DNA of 41,120 bases from an uncultured Lachnospiraceae bacterium (GTDB lineage Bacteria > Bacillota > Clostridia > Lachnospirales > Lachnospiraceae), in NCBI GenBank assembly GCA_900317755.1, contig ONHZ01000042.1, positions 1 through 41,120 of the forward strand, written 5' to 3'. The notes beneath the pieces are model-generated. The model searched no databases. It had not been told where the DNA came from and saw only the letters and a program-made list of their open reading frames with translations. Position numbers and translations under genes: made by a program. Every line of letters begins with the position of its first letter. Positions within the stretch are counted from its first letter, which is position 1. This document shows, piece after piece, positions 24,848-33,410 of the stretch.

Positions 24848-26938
24848 ATGGAAGAAAAAGAAAAACTTATTGAGGGAGTATTTTGTGCGAACCAGCGCGG
24901 TTTTGGGTTCGTAGCGACGGAAGATTCAGACGAAGATTATTTTATCCCAGAGAAATTTACAATGCATGCTTTTCATGGCGACAAGGTAAAAATTCGTCCG
25001 TCAAAAGAGCAGTTTGGTCAGAGAAAAGAAGCCAAGATTGTTGAGATCATAGAACATGAGATCAAGGAAGTTGTCGGCACATATGAGATGAACGAGACAA
25101 GCGGCCTTGTTATTCCTGACAACAGAAAGATTCCTTACGAAATATATATTCCAAGATTCAAGACCAAGGAAGCAAAGGACGGGCAGAAGGTTGTCTGCAA
25201 GATCACTGATTATGGCAGCATAAACCGTGACCCTTATGGCGAGATTACCGAGGTCATCGGTGATGCGGATGCGAAGGGCGTCGACATTGTTTCACTGATC
25301 CGCACCTATGACATTCCTACAGATTTTCCTGAGGAAGTATTAGCTCAGGCTGATACTTTCCCGGAAGACCTTCCTACAGAAGAAATCGCCCGCAGAACTG
25401 ATTACAGGTCTCTGCGCACGATTACAATCGATGGCGATGATTCAAAGGATTTTGATGATGCCGTCTCTATTGAGAGAGATGGCGACGATTATATTTTAGG
25501 CGTTCATATTGCTGATGTTTCACAGTATGTGACTGAGGACAGTCCTCTTGATATTGAGGCAAAGAAGCGCGGCACTTCGGTTTATCTTGTTGACAGGGTG
25601 GTTCCGATGCTTCCATTCAGGCTTTCAGATGATCTTTGCTCCCTTATGGAGGGCAAGGACAGGCCTACGCTTTCCTGTGTGATGAGAATAGACAAAGATG
25701 GTCAGATTATTGATCACAAGATTTCTGAGAGCGTCATTCATTCCCACCACAGGATGACCTATTCTTCTGTAAATAAGATTCTTGAGGATGAAGATCCAGA
25801 AGAGATGGCGAAATATCCTGACATGCTTGAAGATTTAAAGGACATGGAAAAGCTCGGAATAATTCTTTTCAAGAAGCGTGAAATCCGTGGAAGCATCGAG
25901 TTTGACCTTCCAGAGGCAAAGATTATTCTCGACGATGATGGCCATGCAGTTGACATAAAGCGATATGACCGCGGCGTTTCCCAGAAGATGATTGAGGAAT
26001 TCATGCTTGCGGCAAATGAGACTGTTGCCGAGGATTTTTCAAACAGGAAGATTCCTTTCCTTTACAGGACGCATGACACGCCGGAAGCAGAGAAGATGGA
26101 GAGGCTTTACCGTCTCGCCGGTGCATTTTTCTATGTGCCGCATGTGAGCTTTGCAGATGTCACGCCAAAGCAGATTCAGAATCTCGTGAATAAGGTAAAG
26201 GATACTGATGAGGAAACCTTTATCACATTAGTTGCGCTCCGCTCCATGCAGCGAGCCTGCTATACGACAGATGGCAAGGGACACTTCGGACTGGCAGCAC
26301 CATATTACTGTCACTTCACCTCTCCGATTCGCAGATACCCTGACCTTCAGATTCACAGGATCATAAAGGAAACACTGCAGGGAAAGATGGATGAGGACAG
26401 GAAGAATCACTATAATGCGATACTTCCTGATGTTGCCGGACATACTTCTGATACCGAGCGAAGGGCAGACCAGCTTGAAAGAGATACAGATGACCTCAAG
26501 AAAGCCGAGTACTTAAGTTACCATGTCGGTGAAGAATTCGAAGGCACGATTTCAGGTGTCGTAAAGTGGGGCTTTTATGTGGAGCTCCCGAATACGGCAG
26601 AAGGTCTTGTTTCAATCAGGACATTAACGGATGACGACTACGAATATTCTGAGGACACCTTCGAGCTTATAGGCCGGTATAAGAACCGCCATTTCAAGCT
26701 TGGCGAGCCTGTGACCATAAAGGTTGCGTCAGTCGATGTGAAGGAGCATCGTGTAGATTTCGTCCTTCCAGAGATGGAGAAATTGAATAAAGAAAATTTC
26801 AATAAAAAAAGTGAAAGATTTTCTTCTTCTAAACCATATAATAATAATGACAGGTCTTCAAAGCCTTATGGAGGCCTCGAGAAGAAGGACAAGAAGCATC
26901 ACCACAACAAGGACCACAAGAAATCCAAGAAGAAGTGA
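24848..26938 (+). CDS. rnr: Ribonuclease R
   Basis: A 3'-to-5' exoribonuclease of the RNB family that degrades structured RNA and helps clear mRNA released by trans-translation. The N-terminal cold-shock-like OB domain starts at EGVFCANQRGFGFVATED. The RNB core begins with RTITIDGDDSKDFDDAVSIE, whose aspartates bind magnesium; RDTDDLKKAEYL ends it. An S1 domain (EFEGTISGVVKWGFYVELPN) follows, and a lysine- and histidine-rich tail ends the 696-residue protein, as in many RNase R enzymes. AAGGA lies six bases before the ATG. It is read together with smpB and ssrA, its partners in trans-translation. Confidence 0.96.
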   Translation: MEEKEKLIEGVFCANQRGFGFVATEDSDEDYFIPEKFTMHAFHGDKVKIRPSKEQFGQRKEAKIVEIIEHEIKEVVGTYEMNETSGLVIPDNRKIPYEIYIPRFKTKEAKDGQKVVCKITDYGSINRDPYGEITEVIGDADAKGVDIVSLIRTYDIPTDFPEEVLAQADTFPEDLPTEEIARRTDYRSLRTITIDGDDSKDFDDAVSIERDGDDYILGVHIADVSQYVTEDSPLDIEAKKRGTSVYLVDRVVPMLPFRLSDDLCSLMEGKDRPTLSCVMRIDKDGQIIDHKISESVIHSHHRMTYSSVNKILEDEDPEEMAKYPDMLEDLKDMEKLGIILFKKREIRGSIEFDLPEAKIILDDDGHAVDIKRYDRGVSQKMIEEFMLAANETVAEDFSNRKIPFLYRTHDTPEAEKMERLYRLAGAFFYVPHVSFADVTPKQIQNLVNKVKDTDEETFITLVALRSMQRACYTTDGKGHFGLAAPYYCHFTSPIRRYPDLQIHRIIKETLQGKMDEDRKNHYNAILPDVAGHTSDTERRADQLERDTDDLKKAEYLSYHVGEEFEGTISGVVKWGFYVELPNTAEGLVSIRTLTDDDYEYSEDTFELIGRYKNRHFKLGEPVTIKVASVDVKEHRVDFVLPEMEKLNKENFNKKSERFSSSKPYNNNDRSSKPYGGLEKKDKKHHHNKDHKKSKKK

Positions 26939-26942
26939 TGCG

Positions 26943-26998
26943 CCGGAGCTGAAACCTCCGGGAAAATTATGATAAAAGAGATAATGCCACGGAGGTTT
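26943..26998 (+). promoter_or_regulatory. Competing hairpins covering the smpB ribosome binding site
   Basis: CCGGAG (26943-26948) can pair with CTCCGG (26956-26961). Alternatively AAACCTCCG (26952-26960) pairs over nine bases with CGGAGGTTT (26990-26998), which contains the smpB GGAGG and leaves a U-rich end. The two pairings share the CTCCG segment and exclude each other, so the leader could switch between open and closed ribosome binding site, or act as an attenuator. Confidence 0.5.
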
Positions 26999-27002
26999 TT
27001 AA

Positions 27003-27473
27003 TTGGCTAAGGACAGCGGCAAAAAGTTAATAGCGAACAATAAAAAGGCAAGGCATGATTATTTCCTTGAAGAATATTTAGAGTGCGGAATCGCCCTTAC
27101 AGGTACTGAGGTCAAATCCATGCGTGCCGGTAAATGCTCTGTCAAGGAAGCCTTCGTACGTATTGATAATGGCGAGGCCGTTATTTACCAGATGCATATT
27201 TCTCCATTCGAGCAGGGAAATATTTTTAATGTAGACCCGCTCCGTCCAAGAAAGCTGCTTCTTCATAAGGATGAGATCAGAAAGCTTTCCCAGAAGATTT
27301 CCGAGCAGGGATATACGCTCGTACCTGTCGAAGTCTATCTGAAAGGCTCACATGTGAAGGTAGAGATCGCACTGGCACGAGGCAAGAAGCTCTACGACAA
27401 GAGAGCGGACATTGCAGCCCGGGACAGGCAGAGGGAAGCTGCCAGGGATTACAAGGTATCACTGAAGGTGTGA
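27003..27473 (+). CDS. smpB: SsrA-binding protein SmpB
   Basis: Binds tmRNA and brings it to stalled ribosomes. The 156-residue product starts with [20 protein letters not shown], has the core [15 protein letters not shown], and ends with a basic tail ([20 protein letters not shown]) that enters the mRNA channel. The start is TTG with a perfect GGAGG seven bases ahead. It lies 64 bases after rnr and just before ssrA. Confidence 0.96.
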   Translation: MAKDSGKKLIANNKKARHDYFLEEYLECGIALTGTEVKSMRAGKCSVKEAFVRIDNGEAVIYQMHISPFEQGNIFNVDPLRPRKLLLHKDEIRKLSQKISEQGYTLVPVEVYLKGSHVKVEIALARGKKLYDKRADIAARDRQREAARDYKVSLKV

Positions 27474-27482
27474 GAAAAGTGT

Positions 27483-27525
27483 TGTGAAGAGAGGGCTGTG
27501 GGGTCATCGAACTTTCACATTTTTT
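27483..27525 (+). terminator. Weak candidate terminator after smpB
   Basis: TGTGAA (27483-27488) and TTCACA (27514-27519) can pair, followed by TTTTTT, but the 25-base loop makes it a weak terminator. Some read-through into ssrA is possible. I see no convincing ssrA promoter between here and 27640. Confidence 0.35.
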
Positions 27526-27639
27526 CATGTACTTTGAATTGAAACCAAGCGGATTTCGTGATATATTTTAAGTCAGATTCAGGTCATATTTTGGCTTGCT
27601 TTGATAATTTTATAGCATCTCTAAATGATGTTTTCTTTC

Positions 27640-28014
27640 GGGTCTGTAATGGTCTCGACGGGGAAAAGGATTTTAGAACTGCATGCGGAAGCGGGCTCCT
27701 TCCTTAAAAAGTCCAAAAAAATAATCGCTGATAACGATTACGCTCTTGCTGCCTAATCTCTGATTAGGTCAGTCTCTCATAAGAGAATAAGCACTTATTT
27801 AGTCCCCGGTCTTTGGTAACGAATAAGTGTTAAAGTAATATAGACCAATGATGTGGGTTTTCCGGGTTGACGCATCGGATACAGAATTTCCGGCGTGCGT
27901 GTGCAAGGTAGGTCAGCTGCTTAAAACACACCGCGTATCAAAAACAGCTGCCTAAGCATGTAGATGTTCTTCTTGAGATTTCTTCGGACAGGGGTTCGAC
28001 TCCCCTCAGATCCA
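27640..28014 (+). ncRNA. ssrA: tmRNA
   Basis: The 5' end GGGTCTG (27640-27646) pairs with CAGATCC (28007-28013) as the acceptor stem, followed by discriminator A. GGTCTCGACGGGG near the start and GGGGTTCGACTCCCC near the end are the tRNA-like D-region and T-arm. The tag frame reads GCT GAT AAC GAT TAC GCT CTT GCT GCC TAA (27727-27756), that is ADNDYALAA if translation resumes at that GCT. ALAA is the protease recognition end. CCA is not encoded. The middle holds the pseudoknot region. It follows smpB directly. Confidence 0.95.
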
Positions 28015-28128
28015 TTTTTATTATGAAATTGCGAAATTCCTTTTACGTAGAACCGCCGGTATTTGTGTGCTCGCGCATATTTTCTGGATTAATTTGCAAT
28101 TCCTTTTTTGATAATTATTTGGAGAAAT

Positions 28129-29661
28129 ATGATCAGGGCACTCACAAAGGAAAAGCAAAGCTATTCTGATACATTTATCAAAAAGGTAAATGCTGCAAGA
28201 GAGCATTTCGTAAACTTTGGCGTGCTTCCGGAAAATGACGAATTATTTCTTATTTCTTCTGTAGAAAAAGGACTCAGGGACGCATCTGTCATTAAGCTTA
28301 TTCTTGAGAATTTCTACCGCTGTGGCAAAAATCAAAAATATTTCGAATTACTTTCAAAACAGCAGTCAAATCTGGACAAAGGCCTCTATATCGTCCTTCA
28401 GGATCCTGACAATATTTTCTTTAATTCCTATGTCAGGGCGCTTTCGAGCACTCCGTTTCTCACGCTTTCCAAGCCTTTGATTGAAGCCTATGTGAATTTC
28501 AGAAACCGTGAGACCCTTTCTACGAAGGATATTGTCGTTCTCCTATATCTGTGTACATATATTGGTGATGAGTCATATTATCGTGAGCTTATGAATCTGG
28601 CGCATGATGATCTTCAGTTCATTTCAATCGTGAAAATCGAATTATTCCGTGCGAGATTTTTTAATGACAGAATGGGGAGGGTATATGACAAGCTTCTTTC
28701 TGGTGTAGCACCAGATGGCGTGGAAGCTGCTTATTTTGATGCACTGCATCTTACCCCGCTTCATTATGCGATCATGACAAGAGATGAGGACACCGTGCAA
28801 AAAGTTCTTGAACATGGGAACTGGTTCGAAAATCCTGCGCCTTTTGAAGACAGAATTGCAGGGACGGTTTATGATTATCTTTTTGAAGCTGTGCTGATTT
28901 TTGGAAATACTGGCCTCATCAGGGAAATAATGAAAAAAACACGCCGCCGTTACAAGCCGCTTTTTGATTCTATTGACAGGATAAACAATCTGATTTCAAT
29001 CAATGAGGCATTGCTCACCCGTACTTCTGACGAAGGAATCAGAGGGAGGATAGAAGACCTTCGTTCCATGGGTGAGGAGATAGACGCAGAAATCGACCAT
29101 ATTGTACGAAAGGAAATCATGGAAGCTGCTGCGAAGGCAAGGCTTATTTTTGAGACCCGCCATTCCTTTGCCTGCTACATGATAAAGTTTTTCCAGGATC
29201 CGGATTCCATCTACAAAAATGCGATGGAAACGATTTCTTCATGCAAGTTTTTCAATTACAGGAATATTTATTTTGTTTCAACAGAGGATACCAAGATCAA
29301 TCTATCTTATGTGAAGATCATAAATGATGAAATCGTCGAAAAATCCATTATCTTTAAGAAGGGCGCATCAGCGAAGCGGTCATCAAAGCACAAGAACGGC
29401 AAATACAAAAATCCTTTCTTCAGAAAGACTAAGGAAGAAAATGATGAGTTTGCCGGGAAATCTATTCACAATAATACTGTTGAGAAACGCCGCAGATTCT
29501 TTACCGAAGAGGCGCACACGAATCTGAATGTTCTGAAGAAGGAGTACCATGCCCTTGTGAAAAAATACCATCCCGATGTAAATGCTGATGCATCTTCCGA
29601 AGAAATAATTCGTGAGATCATTGAAGAACGCTCGATTATTCTTTCTAATTTCTGTCAATAA
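28129..29661 (+). CDS. Uncharacterised protein with an ankyrin-like repeat and a C-terminal J-domain HPD motif
   Basis: The 510-residue protein is soluble and alpha-helical. Residues 207-232 (LHLTPLHYAIMTRDEDTVQKVLEHG region) match one ankyrin repeat. Residues 467-505 resemble the second and third helices of a J-domain: LKKEYHALVKKYHPDVN with HPD at 481-483, followed by EEIIREIIEERSIIL. A lysine-rich linker lies at about 405-455. The HPD motif suggests that it stimulates a DnaK-type chaperone; the client is unknown. GGAG five bases ahead supports the ATG; an upstream TTG at 28108 is less likely. It sits between ssrA and ylxM, with no chaperone genes nearby. I do not recognise a named family for the full length. 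Confidence 0.7.
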   Translation: MIRALTKEKQSYSDTFIKKVNAAREHFVNFGVLPENDELFLISSVEKGLRDASVIKLILENFYRCGKNQKYFELLSKQQSNLDKGLYIVLQDPDNIFFNSYVRALSSTPFLTLSKPLIEAYVNFRNRETLSTKDIVVLLYLCTYIGDESYYRELMNLAHDDLQFISIVKIELFRARFFNDRMGRVYDKLLSGVAPDGVEAAYFDALHLTPLHYAIMTRDEDTVQKVLEHGNWFENPAPFEDRIAGTVYDYLFEAVLIFGNTGLIREIMKKTRRRYKPLFDSIDRINNLISINEALLTRTSDEGIRGRIEDLRSMGEEIDAEIDHIVRKEIMEAAAKARLIFETRHSFACYMIKFFQDPDSIYKNAMETISSCKFFNYRNIYFVSTEDTKINLSYVKIINDEIVEKSIIFKKGASAKRSSKHKNGKYKNPFFRKTKEENDEFAGKSIHNNTVEKRRRFFTEEAHTNLNVLKKEYHALVKKYHPDVNADASSEEIIREIIEERSIILSNFCQ

Positions 29662-29668
29662 AAAATAC

Positions 29669-29696
29669 TTGACAAACTTTTATTATTCTATATAAT
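29669..29696 (+). promoter_or_regulatory. Consensus sigma-A promoter of the ylxM-ffh cluster, probably giving a leaderless mRNA
   Basis: Perfect TTGACA (29669-29674), 16 bases, perfect TATAAT (29691-29696). Seven pyrimidine-rich bases follow, and the next base is the A of ATG (29704), the first suitable purine for initiation. Confidence 0.85.
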
Positions 29697-29703
29697 GCTC
29701 TTT

Positions 29704-30069
29704 ATGGAAAAAAGAGTATTTCTTGGATATTTGTATGATTTCTATGGCGAACTTTTGAACGACCATCAGAAAGAGATTTATTCTGAATATATCCTTGACG
29801 ATCTTTCACTGAATGAAATAGCAGAAGAGCACGGTGTTTCGAGGCAGTCTGTCTTCGATCTTGTGAAGCGCTGCACGAAGGCTCTTGAAGAATATGAAGA
29901 AAAGCTTTCACTCGTAGAGCGTTTCCTGAAGGTGAAAAAAGAGATCGGTGAGATTTCAGAGCTTTCTGACGCAGGCACGAAGCACGCAATAGAGACAGGG
30001 GATACTGATTCACAAGACATTTTTACGAAGATAAAGGAAATGTCCGAGAACGTTACAGAGGAACTTTGA
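29704..30069 (+). CDS. ylxM: YlxM/UPF0122 family helix-turn-helix protein
   Basis: The 121-residue product resembles sigma-70 region 4: LYDFYGELLNDHQKEIYSEY is the YlxM signature and LSLNEIAEEHGVSRQSVFDLVKR the helix-turn-helix. In Firmicutes ylxM sits just before ffh and is thought to help the signal recognition particle pathway. An ATG at 29695 would lie inside the -10 box, so the ATG at 29704 (MEKRVFLGYLYDF) is chosen; it also matches where family similarity begins. No ribosome binding site precedes either start. Two bases separate it from ffh. Confidence 0.92.
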   Translation: MEKRVFLGYLYDFYGELLNDHQKEIYSEYILDDLSLNEIAEEHGVSRQSVFDLVKRCTKALEEYEEKLSLVERFLKVKKEIGEISELSDAGTKHAIETGDTDSQDIFTKIKEMSENVTEEL

Positions 30070-30070
30070 T

Positions 30071-31447
30071 ATGGCATTTGAGAGCCTTTCAGAAAAACTT
30101 CAGAATGTATTTACGAACCTCAAGAGAAAGGGCCGTCTTTCAGAGGATGATGTAAAGGCCGCACTTAAGGAAGTACGTCTTGCCCTTCTCGAAGCTGATG
30201 TAAATTTCAAAGTCGTAAAGGGCTTCACAAAGGATGTCGAGGCAAAGGCGATTGGTTCGGATGTTCTCAACGGTCTTAATCCTGCGCAGACAGTCATCAA
30301 GATCGTAAATGACTCTCTCGTAGAGCTCATGGGCTCTGACATTACAGAAATTCAGTATCGCCCCGGCCAGGAAATCACAGTCATTATGCTGTGCGGTCTC
30401 CAGGGCGCCGGCAAGACGACGACTGCCGCAAAGCTTGCTTTTAAGATGATGAAGAAGGGCAAGACGCCGCTTCTTGCAGCTTGCGATGTGTACAGGCCTG
30501 CTGCTATTGACCAGCTGCAGAAAAATGGTGCGAAGCTCGGTGTTCCGGTTTTCACACTTGGAGACAAGAAATCGCCTGTCGTCATTGCAGAAAAGGCAAT
30601 CGAAGAAGCTGAGAAGAACCATCAAAACGTTGTGATCCTTGATACTGCAGGACGTCTTCAGATTGATGAAGACATGATGCAGGAGCTTGTAGATATAAAG
30701 AAAAAGGTTGACGTAGCACAGACGATTCTTGTAGTCGATGCGATGACAGGCCAGGAGGCTGTGAATGTCGCCGGAACCTTCGATGAGAAGGTCGGAATCG
30801 ACGGCGTCATCCTGACGAAGCTTGACGGCGATACCCGAGGCGGTGCCGCTCTTTCCATCAGGGCAGTCACTGGAAAGCCGATTCTATATAGCGGCATGGG
30901 TGAGAAGCCGGAAGACCTGACGCCTTTCTACCCGGATCGCATGGCAAGACGAATCCTCGGCATGGGAGATGTGCTTTCCCTTATTGAAAAGGCACAGAAT
31001 TCCATCGATGAAGAGGCTGCACAGGAACTTAGCGCCAAGGCAAAGAAGGCTGACTTTGATTTCAATGATTACCTTCTTTCGATGCAGCAGATGAAGAAGA
31101 TGGGTGGAATCGGAGCGATGATGGGCATGCTTCCATCTATGCCAGGCGTTTCTGCCAAACAAATGAAGCAGGCTCAGGATTCCATCGATGAAAAGCAGCT
31201 TGCCCGGACAGAAGCCATCGTCTATTCGATGACAAAGGAAGAAAGAGCGAATCCAGATCTCTTAAATCCATCCAGGAAGTTTCGAATTGCCAAGGGCGCT
31301 GGCGTTGACATTGCAGTCGTAAACCGTTTCATCAAGCAGTTTAATGAATCAAAGAAGATGATGAAGCAGTTCGTGAAGCCTGGGAAGAATGGCAAGAGAA
31401 AGCGCTTTGGCATGGGCGGAATGGGTGGCATGGGAATGCCATTCTGA
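30071..31447 (+). CDS. ffh: Signal recognition particle protein Ffh
   Basis: A GTPase that binds signal peptides and the 4.5S-type SRP RNA. The N domain spans 1-90. The G domain has GLQGAGKTTTAAKL, DVYRPAAIDQL, DTAGRLQID and TKLDGDTRGGAALS. The methionine-rich M domain covers about 300-458 and ends with GMGGMGGMGMPF. Length is 458 residues. The start is one base after the ylxM stop codon, so translation is coupled, with AGAGGAA ahead. Confidence 0.97.
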   Translation: MAFESLSEKLQNVFTNLKRKGRLSEDDVKAALKEVRLALLEADVNFKVVKGFTKDVEAKAIGSDVLNGLNPAQTVIKIVNDSLVELMGSDITEIQYRPGQEITVIMLCGLQGAGKTTTAAKLAFKMMKKGKTPLLAACDVYRPAAIDQLQKNGAKLGVPVFTLGDKKSPVVIAEKAIEEAEKNHQNVVILDTAGRLQIDEDMMQELVDIKKKVDVAQTILVVDAMTGQEAVNVAGTFDEKVGIDGVILTKLDGDTRGGAALSIRAVTGKPILYSGMGEKPEDLTPFYPDRMARRILGMGDVLSLIEKAQNSIDEEAAQELSAKAKKADFDFNDYLLSMQQMKKMGGIGAMMGMLPSMPGVSAKQMKQAQDSIDEKQLARTEAIVYSMTKEERANPDLLNPSRKFRIAKGAGVDIAVVNRFIKQFNESKKMMKQFVKPGKNGKRKRFGMGGMGGMGMPF

Positions 31448-31456
31448 TTACTTAGT

Positions 31457-31480
31457 TTGAAACGACAAAATCGTTTTCAA
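31457..31480 (+). other. Hairpin between ffh and rpsP
   Basis: TTGAAACGA (31457-31465) and TCGTTTTCAA (31471-31480) pair with one bulged base, with U-rich sequence after. It may be a weak attenuator or an mRNA processing point that raises rpsP relative to ffh. Confidence 0.45.
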
Positions 31481-31518
31481 TATATTATTTTTTATATTTT
31501 TTGGAGGTATTTACAAAA

Positions 31519-31761
31519 ATGGTTAAGATCAGACTTACAAGACTTGGAAAGAAGAAGAATCCTTTCTATCGTATTGTTGTAGCAGATGAGAGAATGCCTA
31601 GAGACGGTCGTTTCATCGAGACAATCGGTACTTATGATCCTTCAAAGGATCCATCTGAATATCATGTTGACGAGGAAAAGGCACATGAGTGGCTTGCAAA
31701 GGGTGCCCGTCCTACAGAGACTGTCAGCAAGATCTTCAAGACTGTTGGCATTACAAAATAA
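31519..31761 (+). CDS. rpsP: 30S ribosomal protein S16
   Basis: [24 protein letters not shown] is the S16 start (shown here as a range of residues 2-25 with key KKNPFYR). The protein has 80 residues, as expected. A TTG at 31501 in frame lies upstream of the GGAGG (31503-31507) and would not be used; the ATG is 11 bases after it. It is followed by khpA after 15 bases. Confidence 0.96.
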   Translation: MVKIRLTRLGKKKNPFYRIVVADERMPRDGRFIETIGTYDPSKDPSEYHVDEEKAHEWLAKGARPTETVSKIFKTVGITK

Positions 31762-31776
31762 TCCTGGAAAGGCGTA

Positions 31777-32013
31777 ATGCTTATGAAAGAATTAGTTGAA
31801 GTAATTGCAAAGGCGCTTGTTGATAATCCAGACGATGTCGTTGTAAACGAAAGACAGGAAAATGACACTACTGTTCTCGAGCTTCATGTAAATGAAAAGG
31901 ACATGGGCAAGGTCATCGGCCGTCAGGGCCGCATTGCAAAGTCCATCCGTTCAGTAGTAAAGGCTGCAGCCCAGAAGGAAGACAAGAAGGTCTTCGTTGA
32001 TATTGTAGACTGA
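31777..32013 (+). CDS. khpA: KH-domain RNA-binding protein KhpA (YlqC)
   Basis: The 78-residue product is one KH domain: MGKVIGRQGRIAKSIRSVV contains the GxxG loop (GRQG). KhpA pairs with KhpB in other Firmicutes and binds RNAs for cell division and wall genes; khpB is not in the window. AAAGG precedes the ATG. An in-frame ATG two codons on (31783) is an alternative. It lies between rpsP and rimM, as in Bacillus. Confidence 0.93.
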   Translation: MLMKELVEVIAKALVDNPDDVVVNERQENDTTVLELHVNEKDMGKVIGRQGRIAKSIRSVVKAAAQKEDKKVFVDIVD

Positions 32014-32014
32014 T

Positions 32015-32539
32015 ATGCAGCTTCAATATTTACGAATTGGCAGTATTTCGACCACACATGGTCTTGACGGGAAATTAAAAATTCATCCTACGATTTCAGA
32101 TTTGAGTGTCGCTCTTGAAATTCCTCATGTATACCTGCTCAGAAAGGGCTCTTATGAGTGCTTTGATGTGGAACATATTTCCAGGATAAAGAGCGAGCTT
32201 CTTCTGAAAATGAAAGGGATAGATGACATAGAAACATCCAGAAGGTACATAGGCACTGAGGTCTATGTTGACAGGGATGAGCTTGAACCTCTCGAAGAAG
32301 ATGAATATTATATTCCTGATCTTTTAGGTCTTTCAGTTGTCACAGATGATGGAAAGACGCTCGGGAAGATAAATGATGTCATCGAGACCGGTGCAAATGA
32401 TGTCTATTCTGTCCGTATGGAAAATGGCAAAGATGTGCTGATTCCTGCGATTCACGACTGCATTTTAGATGTTGATATTGACGGTGGGAAGATGACAGTA
32501 CACCTTCTTCCGGGGCTTATTGATGAGGAAAATAAATGA
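32015..32539 (+). CDS. rimM: Ribosome maturation factor RimM
   Basis: Helps assemble the 30S head around S19. The N-terminal beta-barrel starts with YLRIGSISTTHGLDGKLKI; the PRC-barrel domain has EYYIPDLLGLSVVTDDGKTLGKI and VLIPAIHDCILDVDI. Length of 174 residues is typical. The start follows the khpA stop codon by one base, and the end overlaps trmD by four bases. Confidence 0.95.
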   Translation: MQLQYLRIGSISTTHGLDGKLKIHPTISDLSVALEIPHVYLLRKGSYECFDVEHISRIKSELLLKMKGIDDIETSRRYIGTEVYVDRDELEPLEEDEYYIPDLLGLSVVTDDGKTLGKINDVIETGANDVYSVRMENGKDVLIPAIHDCILDVDIDGGKMTVHLLPGLIDEENK

Positions 32540-33255
32540 AGTTTTATACACTTACGACATTCCCTGAGATTATAGATTTCTATATGTCAGAAAGCATCAT
32601 GGGACGTGCCGTAAAGAAAGGCCTCATCGAAAGCGTTTCCATAAACATTCGGGATTATTCGCTTGATAAACATCACAGCACTGATGACTATCCATACGGA
32701 GGCGGTGCAGGGATGATCATGCAGGTTCAGCCTGTGTATGATGCCTGGAAGGCAGCGTATGAAAAAGCATCAGGTGACTCAGAAGGAAAGCCGGTAAGGA
32801 CAGTATATTTCACTGCACAGGGCCGTACCTTTAATGAATCCATAGCAAAGGAATATTCAACTGAAGAGAGCATCATCCTTCTCTGCGGGCATTATGAAGG
32901 AATTGATGAGCGGGTCATAGAAGAGATTGCGCCGGATGAGATTTCCATGGGAGATTTCATTCTGACAGGCGGGGAGCTTCCGGCACTTACCTTTATGGAT
33001 GCGGTGTCAAGGCTGATTCCGTCAGTACTTCACAATGACGATTCGGCTTCAGATGAATCTTTTGAAAATGATCTTTTAGAGTATCCGCAGTACTCAAGAC
33101 CTGAAATCTGGCATGAAAGAAAAGTTCCTGAAATCCTTCTTTCAGGAGATCATGCAAAAGTAGATGCCTGGCGGCGAGATCAGGCAATCGAGCGCACAAA
33201 GAAAAGGCGCCCGGACTTATATGAGAAATTCATCAGAAATTCAAATAATACTTGA
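32536..33255 (+). CDS. trmD: tRNA (guanine37-N1)-methyltransferase TrmD
   Basis: Methylates G37 of tRNAs to prevent frameshifting, using SAM bound in a SPOUT knot. [25 protein letters not shown] and [17 protein letters not shown] are its signatures. The 239-residue length fits. It overlaps rimM by four bases. The rplS promoter lies across its stop codon. Confidence 0.96.
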   Translation: MKFYTLTTFPEIIDFYMSESIMGRAVKKGLIESVSINIRDYSLDKHHSTDDYPYGGGAGMIMQVQPVYDAWKAAYEKASGDSEGKPVRTVYFTAQGRTFNESIAKEYSTEESIILLCGHYEGIDERVIEEIAPDEISMGDFILTGGELPALTFMDAVSRLIPSVLHNDDSASDESFENDLLEYPQYSRPEIWHERKVPEILLSGDHAKVDAWRRDQAIERTKKRRPDLYEKFIRNSNNT

Positions 33256-33280
33256 TTTTTCTATTGAGTTTTGATATTAT
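33252..33280 (+). promoter_or_regulatory. Promoter of rplS overlapping the trmD stop codon
   Basis: TTGATT (33252-33257), 17 bases, TATTAT (33275-33280). Transcription would begin near 33287 and give a leader of about 120 bases. Confidence 0.55.
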
Positions 33281-33286
33281 TTTGTT

Positions 33287-33410
33287 TCGTCGGTGTGCTA
33301 TTTGCACCCGGAGAACAAGTGGACCTTCCTCTACTGTGACTGGTCAGGCTTTTATCAGCCGGCATACATTATTTTTTACACAGCAAGAAGATTTATTTTT
33401 GGAGGTTAAA
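33287..33410 (+). promoter_or_regulatory. Structured 5' leader of rplS, possible L19 autoregulatory leader
   Basis: This stretch has no reading frame of its own and can fold. GGTGTGC (about 33291-33297) pairs with GCACCC with one bulge, and GGCT-TTTATC-AGCC forms a second hairpin near 33345-33360. A leader called L19 is known before rplS in other low-GC Gram-positives. Position fits, but I cannot confirm the consensus by eye. Confidence 0.35.

Noticed and set aside
27591-27627. A dedicated ssrA promoter just upstream of tmRNA
   Set aside because: Candidate boxes (TTGGCT/TATAGC and TTGATA/TAAATG) have spacers of 14-15 bases and poor -10 matches.
33252-33410. In-frame N-terminal extension of rplS starting at TTG 33252
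   Set aside because: The extra part has no L19 similarity, lies upstream of a perfect GGAGG with correct spacing to ATG 33411, and its first codon is the -35 box of the promoter.
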